Assembly: GCF_004345725.1 (NCBI RefSeq)
Contig: NZ_SLXG01000021.1
Coordinates: forward strand, 1 to 45,937
Source of the DNA: Crenobacter luteus
GTDB lineage: Bacteria > Pseudomonadota > Gammaproteobacteria > Burkholderiales > Chromobacteriaceae
Reading direction: 5' to 3'
Length of the DNA: 45,937 bases
Within the stretch, counting starts at the first letter, position 1. Every line of letters begins with the position of its first letter. The notes beneath the pieces were generated by a model. It was not told the DNA's origin. It searched no databases and worked only from the letters and a program-made list of their open reading frames with translations. The translations under genes were made by a program, and so were the position numbers. Below, piece after piece: positions 38,805-45,937 of this stretch.

Positions 38805-40433
38805 ATGAAAACCAACGACGCGCTCAAGGCGCTGTTTCCGCGCTACAGCGACATTCCCGGCGAACGCCAGATTCTCGCGCCGCTGCACCAGAAAAGCCTG
38901 CTGGTGAACGGCCAGCTCAAGATCTGGAACGGCGAGACCCGCCCGGTCTACTCGCCGATGCTCACCCAGGGTGGCGACGGCGCACTCGAGCGCGTCGAGA
39001 TCGGCAGCCTGCCGGTGACCGGCAAGGCCGAGGCCGACGAGGCGCTCGACGCCGCGGTGGCCGCCTACGACAACGGTCGCGGCGAATGGCCGACCATGTC
39101 GGTCGCCCAGCGCATCGCCTGCGTCGAGGATTTCACCCGCCAGATCCTCGCCAAGCGCAGCGAGATCGTGAACCTCCTGATGTGGGAGATCGGCAAGAGC
39201 CTGCCGGATTCCGAGAAGGAATTCGACCGCACCATCGTCTACATCAAGGACACCATCGACGCGCTCAAGAAGCTCGACAACGACAACTCGCGCTTCCAGA
39301 TCGTCGACGGCACCATCGGCCAGATCCGCCGCTCGCCGCTGGGCGTCACGCTGTGCCTGGGCCCGTACAACTACCCGCTGAACGAAACCTTCACCACGCT
39401 GATCCCGGCCCTGATCATGGGCAACGTGGTGGTGATCAAGCCGCCGAAGTTCGGCGCGCTCTTGTACTACCCGATGCTCGAAGCCTTCCGCAGCGCCTTC
39501 CCGGCCGGCGTGGTCAACACGATCTACGGCAAGGGCTCGGAGCTGGTGCCCTACCTGATGGGCAGCGGCAAGATCAACGTGCTGGCGCTGATCGGCTCCA
39601 GCCGCGTCGCCGACCAGCTGAAAAAGGCGCACCCGAAGTCCAACCGCCTGCGCGCGGTGCTCGGCCTCGACGCCAAGAACGCCGCGATCATCCTGCCGGA
39701 CGCCGACCTCGACCTGGCCGTGAAGGAATGCATCGCAGGCAGCCTGTCGTTCAACGGCCAGCGCTGCACCGCGATCAAGATGATCCTGGTGCACCAGTCG
39801 ATCGCCGAAGCATTCCTGCGCCGTTTCTCCGAGGCGGTCAACGCGCTGAAGATCGGCATGCCGTGGGAGAAGGGCGTGATGATCACGCCGCTCCCGGACA
39901 CCGAAAAGTGCGCGTATCTGACCGAATGCATCGAAGACGCCAAGGCCCGTGGCGCGCGCGTGATCAACGAGGGCGGCGGCGAGGTGGCCCAGACGCTGTT
40001 CAAGCCCGCCGTGGTGTTCCCGGTCAGCGAAGGCATGAAGCTCTACCGCGAGGAGCAGTTCGGCCCGGTGGTGCCGGTCGCGCCGTTCGAGGACATCGAG
40101 GACGCGCTCGACTACGTGATCAGCTCCGACTACGGCCAGCAGGTCAGCCTGTTCGGCTCCGACCCGCACCAGATCGCCGCGCTGGTCGACCCGCTCGTCA
40201 ACCAGGTGTGCCGCGTCAACCTCAACTGCCAGTGCCAGCGCGGTCCGGACGTGTTCCCGTTCGCCGGCCGCAAGGACTCGGCCGAGGGCACGCTGTCGGT
40301 GCACGACGCGCTGCGCGCCTTCTCGATCCGCTCGATGGTGGCGACCAAGGAAACCGACGCGAGCAAGAAGCTCCTGGACGCGATCGTGCAGTCGAACGAG
40401 AGCAACTTCATCAACACCCGTTTCATTCTGTGA
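38805..40433 (+). CDS. gapN: NADP-dependent non-phosphorylating glyceraldehyde-3-phosphate dehydrogenase (GapN-like aldehyde dehydrogenase)
   Basis: The protein has 542 residues, longer than most aldehyde dehydrogenases, with an N-terminal extension. It has the Rossmann and substrate segments LGVTLCLGPYNYPLNETFTTLIPALIMGNVVVIKPP, the catalytic Cys321 in FNGQRCTAIK and EEQFGPVVPVAPF. The usual LELGGK(N/D) motif with the general-base Glu reads LGLDAKN here, so that Glu is Gly287. GapN converts glyceraldehyde 3-phosphate directly to 3-phosphoglycerate with NADP+. Its place after eda fits: it takes the triose released by Eda. An intrinsic terminator follows. Confidence 0.85.
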   Translation: MKTNDALKALFPRYSDIPGERQILAPLHQKSLLVNGQLKIWNGETRPVYSPMLTQGGDGALERVEIGSLPVTGKAEADEALDAAVAAYDNGRGEWPTMSVAQRIACVEDFTRQILAKRSEIVNLLMWEIGKSLPDSEKEFDRTIVYIKDTIDALKKLDNDNSRFQIVDGTIGQIRRSPLGVTLCLGPYNYPLNETFTTLIPALIMGNVVVIKPPKFGALLYYPMLEAFRSAFPAGVVNTIYGKGSELVPYLMGSGKINVLALIGSSRVADQLKKAHPKSNRLRAVLGLDAKNAAIILPDADLDLAVKECIAGSLSFNGQRCTAIKMILVHQSIAEAFLRRFSEAVNALKIGMPWEKGVMITPLPDTEKCAYLTECIEDAKARGARVINEGGGEVAQTLFKPAVVFPVSEGMKLYREEQFGPVVPVAPFEDIEDALDYVISSDYGQQVSLFGSDPHQIAALVDPLVNQVCRVNLNCQCQRGPDVFPFAGRKDSAEGTLSVHDALRAFSIRSMVATKETDASKKLLDAIVQSNESNFINTRFIL

Positions 40434-40445
40434 GCACCTGAGTTG

Positions 40446-40475
40446 GGCCGCCCGTTCGCGGGCGGCCGCTTTTTT
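40446..40475 (+). terminator. Intrinsic terminator after gapN
   Basis: A perfect GGCCGCCCG/CGGGCGGCC stem (TTCG loop) is followed by GC and TTTTTT, beginning 13 bases after the gapN stop. It would end the edd-eda-orphan-gapN transcript, so gpmA may have its own promoter. Confidence 0.88.
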
Positions 40476-40547
40476 CATCGGGAACACGCACGATCATCAC
40501 GCCGCGGCCGATCGACCCGATCCGCGCCGGGGCAGGGGCTTTGCATC

Positions 40548-41294
40548 ATGTACAAACTCGTTTTGCTGCGTCACGGCGAATCGGTCTGGAACCTCGAGAA
40601 CCGCTTCACCGGCTGGACCGACGTCGCCTTGACCGAACGCGGCCGCGCCGAGGCGCGCCGCGCCGGCCGCCAGTTGCGCGAGGCCGGCTTCGCCTTCGAC
40701 ATCGCCTACACCTCGATGCTCAAGCGCGCCATCCACACGCTGTGGCTGGTGCAGGAGGAGCTCGAGCGCGAGTGGATTCCGGTCGAGCACAGCTGGCGTC
40801 TGAACGAACGCCACTACGGCGCGCTGCAGGGGCTGAACAAGGCCGAAACCGCCGCCGAATTCGGCGAGGAACAGGTCACCGCCTGGCGCCGCTCCTACGA
40901 CGTGCCGCCGCCGCCGCTCGAGGACGGCGACGCGCGCCTCGGGCTCGACGATCCGCGCTACGCCGATCTGGCGCCGGCCGAGTTCCCGCGCGCCGAATGC
41001 CTGAAGGACACCGTCGAGCGCTTCCTGCCGTACTGGCACGAGGCCATCGTGCCGACGATCCGCGCCGGCAAGAGCACGCTGATCGTCGCGCACGGCAACA
41101 GCCTGCGCGCGCTGGTCAAGTACCTCGACGGGCTGTCCGACGAGGCCATCGTCGACGTCAACATCCCGACCGGTGTGCCGCTGGTGTACGAGCTCGACAC
41201 CGATCTGAAACCGACCGCGCGCTACTACCTGGGCGACGCGGCCGAAGTCGCGGCGGCGATGGAAGGCGTCGCCAGACAGGGCCGCGCCGCCTGA
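40548..41294 (+). CDS. gpmA: 2,3-bisphosphoglycerate-dependent phosphoglycerate mutase
   Basis: The protein has 248 residues (250 in E. coli). ATG 40548 has GCAGGGG upstream; the upstream frame runs through the terminator and is rejected. Phospho-acceptor His9 is in LLRHGES, followed by [24 protein letters not shown] and second His in [14 protein letters not shown]. It interconverts 3- and 2-phosphoglycerate, the step after GapN. The C-terminus is complete. Confidence 0.97.
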   Translation: MYKLVLLRHGESVWNLENRFTGWTDVALTERGRAEARRAGRQLREAGFAFDIAYTSMLKRAIHTLWLVQEELEREWIPVEHSWRLNERHYGALQGLNKAETAAEFGEEQVTAWRRSYDVPPPPLEDGDARLGLDDPRYADLAPAEFPRAECLKDTVERFLPYWHEAIVPTIRAGKSTLIVAHGNSLRALVKYLDGLSDEAIVDVNIPTGVPLVYELDTDLKPTARYYLGDAAEVAAAMEGVARQGRAA

Positions 41295-41391
41295 GGCGGG
41301 CGGCGCCGAAACCGGGGCGCGCGTCGCGCGCCGATCACCGCGGCGGCCGCATTACAAAACCACAGGCCGTTCCGATTGCACGGAGAGAAAC

Positions 41392-42702
41392 ATGTCCAAG
41401 CAGATGGCAAGTCAAAACTATACCCAGCCCCTGGCGGTGCTGACCTCGCTGTTCTTCATGTGGGGGCTGATCACCTCGCTGAACGACATCCTGATCCCGC
41501 ACATGAAGGCGATCTTCGACCTCAGCTTCGTCCAGGCGGCGCTGATCCAGTTCAGCTTCTTCACCGCCTACTTCGTGATGTCCTTCCCGTCGGGCTACCT
41601 GGTCGAGAAGGTCGGCTACAAGCAGGGCATCGTGATCGGCCTCGTCGTCGCCGGCGTCGGCTGCCTGTTGTTCTACCCGGCGGCGAGCGTGCGCTCCTAT
41701 CCCTTCTTCCTGGCCGCGCTGTTCATCCTCGCCTCGGGCATCACGCTGCTGCAGGTCGCGGCCAACCCCTACGTGACGCTGCTCGGCCAACCCGAGACCG
41801 CGTCGAGCCGCCTGAACCTGACGCAGGCGTTCAACTCGCTGGGCACCGCGGTCGGCCCCTTGCTCGGCTCGGTGCTGATCCTGTCGGTGGCGATCAAGTC
41901 GGCCGACGAGATGAAGGCGCTGTCGCCCGAGCAGCTGGCCGCCTACACCGCGAACGAGGCCGCGTCGGTGCAGACGCCTTACCTGATCCTCGCCGGTGTG
42001 TTGTTCACGATCGCCGTCGTGTTCGCGCTGCTCAAGCTGCCGGCGATCAGGGATTCGGCCGCTGGCGCCGCCGAGGCGCAGCCCGAGCGGCCGCTCGCGC
42101 AGCCGCACGACAGCGTGTGGGGCTACCGCCACCTGGTGCTCGGCGCGCTCGGTATCTTCGTCTACGTCGGCGCCGAGGTGTCGATCGGCAGCTTCCTCGT
42201 CAGCCTGATGGAGCAGCCCGAGATCGCCGGCCTCACGTCCGAGGCCGCCGGCAAGTACCTGGCGATCTACTGGACCGGCGCGATGATCGGCCGCTTCATC
42301 GGCGGCGTGCTGATGCGCTGGATCCGGCCGGGCCACATGCTCGCCTTCAACGCGCTGATGAACGCCGCGCTGATCGCGCTGGCGATGGGCGCCGGCGGCA
42401 AGGCGGCGATGTGGGCGCTGATCGCGATCGGCCTCTTTAACTCGATCATGTTCCCGACCATCTTCTCGCTGGCGCTCGAGGGCCTGGGCAAATTCACCAG
42501 CGAAGGCTCGGGTGTCTTGTGCATGGCGATCGTCGGCGGCGCGCTGGTGCCCTTGGTGCAGGCCTTCTTCGCCGACCGCATCGGCCTCCTGTACTCGTTC
42601 GCCGTCCCGCTGCTCTGCTACCTGTACATCGTCTACTACGGTGCCCGTGGCCATAACCCGGACTACGGCGCCGCGCCGGCGCCGGCCGCGGCCAAGCGCT
42701 GA
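41392..42702 (+). CDS. gluP: FucP/GluP-type sugar:H+ symporter (major facilitator superfamily)
   Basis: The protein has 436 residues with about 12 membrane helices. The N-terminal LTSLFFMWGLITSLNDILIPHMK, then FFTAYFVMSFPSGYLVEKVGYKQGI and LLQVAANPYVTLLG, are the hallmark of the FucP/GluP (glucose/galactose/fucose) family. A cytoplasmic loop separates two six-helix halves. RBS GGAGAGAAAC precedes the ATG. Being next to glk and zwf operons, glucose is the likely substrate, but sugar choice cannot be read from sequence. The gene is followed by a strong terminator. Confidence 0.93.
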   Translation: MSKQMASQNYTQPLAVLTSLFFMWGLITSLNDILIPHMKAIFDLSFVQAALIQFSFFTAYFVMSFPSGYLVEKVGYKQGIVIGLVVAGVGCLLFYPAASVRSYPFFLAALFILASGITLLQVAANPYVTLLGQPETASSRLNLTQAFNSLGTAVGPLLGSVLILSVAIKSADEMKALSPEQLAAYTANEAASVQTPYLILAGVLFTIAVVFALLKLPAIRDSAAGAAEAQPERPLAQPHDSVWGYRHLVLGALGIFVYVGAEVSIGSFLVSLMEQPEIAGLTSEAAGKYLAIYWTGAMIGRFIGGVLMRWIRPGHMLAFNALMNAALIALAMGAGGKAAMWALIAIGLFNSIMFPTIFSLALEGLGKFTSEGSGVLCMAIVGGALVPLVQAFFADRIGLLYSFAVPLLCYLYIVYYGARGHNPDYGAAPAPAAAKR

Positions 42703-42719
42703 AACCGCTCCGTATCAAC

Positions 42720-42742
42720 GGCCCCGCTTAGCGGGGCTTTTT
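42720..42742 (+). terminator. Intrinsic terminator after gluP
   Basis: GGCCCCGC/GCGGGGC with a TTA loop and TTTTT directly after it. It sits 18 bases after the gluP stop and 19 bases before the oxidoreductase start. Confidence 0.92.
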
Positions 42743-42760
42743 CGTCCTGAAAGGAAGACC

Positions 42761-43861
42761 ATGCAGGAACCCGTCCGCGTCGGCCTCGTCGGCTACGGCG
42801 CCTCGGCCAAGACCTTCCACGCGCCCTTGATCGCCGCGACCGAGGGGCTCGAACTCGTCGCCGCCAGCAGTCGCGACGCCGCGAAGGTGCACGCCGACTT
42901 TCCCGGCCTCGCCGTCGAGTCCTCGGCCGAGGCGCTGATGGCGCGCGACGACGTCGAGCTCGTCGTGATCCCGACGCCGAACGACAGCCACTTTCCGCTC
43001 GCGCTGGCGGCGCTGGCAGCCGGCAAGCACGTCGTCGTCGACAAGCCGTTCACCGTCACCGTCGCCGAGGCCGAAACCTTGGCCGAGGCCGCGCGACAAG
43101 CCGGCCGGGTGCTGTCGGTGTTCCACAACCGCCGCTGGGACGCCGACTTCCTGACGGTGAAGGCGCTGATCGACGCCGGCCGGCTCGGCCGCGTCGTCGC
43201 CTTCGAATCGCGCTTCGACCGCTATCGCCCGCAGGTGCCGGTGCGCTGGCGCGAGAGCGCCGACAGCGCCGGCACCGGGCTGTGGTACGACCTCGGCCCG
43301 CACCTCATCGACCAGGCGCTGCAGCTCTTCGGCCCGCCCGACGGCGTGTTCCTGTCGCGCGAGACGGTGCGCGACGGCGCAAAGGTCGACGACGCCTTTC
43401 GCGCGCTGTTGCGCTACCCGCGGCTGCAGGTGGTGCTGTCGGCCAGCGCCTTGATGGCCGAGCCGGGCGCGCGCTTCGCGGTGCACGGCAGCGACGCGAG
43501 CTTCGTCAAGCACGGGCTCGACGGGCAGGAGGCCGCGCTCAAGGCCGGCCGCGCGCCCGGCGGCGCCGACTGGGGCCGCGACGCGCGCCACGGCACGCTG
43601 ACCCGCTGGCGGGACGGCGCGCCGGTCTACGAAACGGTGCCGACCCGTCGCGGCGACTATCCGGCCTATTACGCGGCGCTGCGCGACGCGATCCGCGCCG
43701 GCTCGGCCAACCCGGTGAGCGCCGACGAGGCGATCGCGGTGATGCGCGTGATCGAGGCCGGCTGCGTCAGCGCCGCCGAGGGCCGCGAGGTGACGTTCGC
43801 GAAGAGGGGGCATGAGCGCGCCGATTTCGTCGGCACCGTACGGCAGCGGCGCGCGCTTTGA
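42761..43861 (+). CDS. Gfo/Idh/MocA-family NAD(P)-dependent oxidoreductase
   Basis: The protein has 366 residues. ATG 42761 follows AAGGAAG. The N-terminal Rossmann fold is VRVGLVGYGASAKTFHAPLI, then VVIPTPNDSHFPLALAALAAGKHVVVDKPF, where the Lys of 'EKP/DKP' is catalytic. The C-terminal substrate domain has WYDLGPHLIDQALQLFG with the catalytic-site His. The pattern resembles YdgJ/IolW-type scyllo-inositol or sugar dehydrogenases. It may act on a sugar or sugar derivative imported nearby; the substrate is not identifiable. It has its own transcription unit after the gluP terminator or reads through. Confidence 0.88.
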   Translation: MQEPVRVGLVGYGASAKTFHAPLIAATEGLELVAASSRDAAKVHADFPGLAVESSAEALMARDDVELVVIPTPNDSHFPLALAALAAGKHVVVDKPFTVTVAEAETLAEAARQAGRVLSVFHNRRWDADFLTVKALIDAGRLGRVVAFESRFDRYRPQVPVRWRESADSAGTGLWYDLGPHLIDQALQLFGPPDGVFLSRETVRDGAKVDDAFRALLRYPRLQVVLSASALMAEPGARFAVHGSDASFVKHGLDGQEAALKAGRAPGGADWGRDARHGTLTRWRDGAPVYETVPTRRGDYPAYYAALRDAIRAGSANPVSADEAIAVMRVIEAGCVSAAEGREVTFAKRGHERADFVGTVRQRRAL

Positions 43862-44100
43862 CGCGGCGAGCGCGCGGGGCCATCCGCCGCCCCGTCTTTT
43901 CGCGTCGCCCTGCGCGGCCGCGCGGCGTTCTCTATAGTGGGCCAATAGGGTTGACCCGCCCCGTCCGGGCGGAGCCCGTTGCCAAGGAGGATGCCTATGT
44001 CGCAAGCGAGAGCGACGGTTACGTCGCCGCGTGTCGCGGGGTCGCGGGCCGGTCTGCCGGCCGCGACGGTCGGAATCAGCGTGAAACGGAAGGAGTCGCC
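43862..44100 (+). promoter_or_regulatory. Leader region of the small secreted protein gene, with a possible leader ORF
   Basis: TATAGT (43933-43938) is a good -10 box, though no convincing -35 lies at the right distance. AAGGAGG at 43984-43990 is a consensus ribosome site before ATG 43997 (ATG 43991 is too close). That frame would run to 44230, overlapping the next gene in another frame, with an Arg/Ser/Pro-rich shadow-like sequence. Downstream, GTCGCGGGCCGG / CCGGCCGCGAC can form a hairpin. A translated leader is possible but unproven. Confidence 0.35.
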
Positions 44101-44310
44101 ATGGGTCGTTCGTCGTGGTGGCTGGTCGTCGGCATGGCGCTGGCGGCGGGCGCGTTCGCCGGCGGGGAGCCGCGCGCCAGTTCGGCGGCCGAGCGGTATG
44201 TCGCCGCCAAGCTCGACTGCAACAATATGAGCCGCTACCAGCGCGAGCTTTGCCTGCGCGAGGCCGAGGACGCCTACCGGCGCGACAGCGCGCAGGAGCT
44301 GCGCCGCTGA
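44101..44310 (+). CDS. Small secreted protein with a CX10C motif, unknown function
   Basis: The protein has 69 residues. ATG 44101 has GGAAGGAG 5-6 bases upstream, a near-ideal site. A signal peptide (MGRSSWWLVVGMALAAGAFA) precedes a ~45-residue charged helical region with two cysteines, DCNNMSRYQRELC, that could form a disulfide. I do not recognise a named family; short periplasmic proteins of this shape are common in betaproteobacteria. A terminator follows, so it is monocistronic. Confidence 0.65.
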   Translation: MGRSSWWLVVGMALAAGAFAGGEPRASSAAERYVAAKLDCNNMSRYQRELCLREAEDAYRRDSAQELRR

Positions 44311-44337
44311 GTCGTGGCGCCGGCAAGGCCCGCCGAC

Positions 44338-44368
44338 AAGCCGCCCCGCGTGGGCGGCTTGGTTTTTT
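44338..44368 (+). terminator. Intrinsic terminator after the small secreted protein gene
   Basis: AAGCCGCCC/GGGCGGCTT stem with a CGCGT-type loop, followed by GG and TTTTTT. It lies 27 bases after the stop. Confidence 0.9.
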
Positions 44369-44380
44369 ATCGCGGTATGT

Positions 44381-44395
44381 TGTAGTAAAACTACT
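44381..44395 (+). promoter_or_regulatory. Candidate HexR operator 1 upstream of ppc
   Basis: TGTAGTAAAACTACT is identical over all 15 bases to the palindrome in the edd promoter (35845-35859). It lies 184 bases before the ppc start, in AT-rich non-coding DNA between a terminator and ppc. Confidence 0.65.
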
Positions 44396-44473
44396 AAATT
44401 TATGGTGTCTTTGTGACGGCTTTTGTCATGGTTTTTCGGCGTTTTTTTGATAAAAGCGCGATGTGTCCTTGTT

Positions 44474-44504
44474 TTGACGATTGAGTTGGTAGTAAAACTA
44501 CTTT
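44474..44504 (+). promoter_or_regulatory. ppc promoter region with candidate HexR operator 2
   Basis: GGTAGTAAAACTACT at 44488-44502 differs from operator 1 in one base outside the palindrome core; the two are 107 bases apart. TTGACG (44474-44479) is a good -35 box directly upstream, and the palindrome covers where the -10 should be, as in the edd promoter. Two sites one above the other suggest cooperative or looping repression. Confidence 0.6.
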
Positions 44505-44579
44505 TTGCGGCGCGTGACGCCGCCGCCCGTGCGTGGGCCGGGCGAACGACAACAATCACATCGACGAAGGGAAAGCCCA

Positions 44580-45937
<1,358 letters not shown>

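Noticed and set aside
43979-44230. 83-codon frame overlapping the small secreted protein
   Set aside because: Arg/Ser/Pro-rich and shadow-like; kept only as a possible leader because of its ribosome site.

Overview
The window is GC-rich DNA that looks like a betaproteobacterial chromosome, most likely Neisseriales (Chromobacteriaceae-like). This rests on gene content, the Entner-Doudoroff/HexR layout and overall protein character. I could not run a database search, so the taxon is an inference.

Layout. (1) 1-2442: the 3' end of an IS5-type element, a LigB-type extradiol dioxygenase, rdgC, and a tRNA group (two tRNA-Pro(CGG) and one tRNA-Thr(CGT)). (2) 2615-12885, minus strand: a compact operon of 12 genes for an atypical type II secretion / MSHA-like type IV filament machine. 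In transcription order these are a lytic transglycosylase, GspG, GspF, GspE, four PilM/N/O/P-like (GspL/M/C-like) genes, a lipoprotein secretin with a C-terminal cohesin-like domain, and three more pseudopilins. A large di-haem cytochrome c peroxidase-like protein (13338-15437) is divergent from it. (3) 15526-16672: the remnant of an IS3-type transposase and a complete IS5-family element inserted exactly on the bcsG stop codon. (4) 16673-31652: a full enterobacterial-type cellulose locus, bcsE-F-G (minus) divergent from bcsR-Q-A-B-Z-C plus a small TPR gene (plus), predicted to make c-di-GMP-controlled phosphoethanolamine cellulose. (5) 31681-42702: glucose catabolism. zwf-pgl-glk-hexR (minus) is divergent from edd-eda, an orphan pyruvate-kinase barrel domain, a non-phosphorylating GAPDH, gpmA and a gluP-type sugar transporter. 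(6) 42761-45937: a Gfo/Idh/MocA oxidoreductase, a small secreted protein, and the start of ppc.

How the parts fit. Region 5 encodes a near-complete route from imported glucose (GluP, Glk, Zwf, Pgl, Edd, Eda) to pyruvate and 2-phosphoglycerate (GapN, GpmA). HexR is encoded in the same block. A palindrome, GTAGT-N3-ACTAC, lies in the edd promoter, twice upstream of ppc, and in a degenerate form upstream of zwf. It is the likely HexR operator and would join the Entner-Doudoroff pathway and anaplerosis in one regulon.

Two signals go beyond normal annotation. The word TTGGCCGA occurs at least 34 times on both strands, in several reading frames and between genes, and 23 copies are preceded by G. 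It is a candidate uptake-type or other genome-architecture motif. A stand-alone pyruvate-kinase B (barrel) domain protein is encoded inside the Entner-Doudoroff operon.
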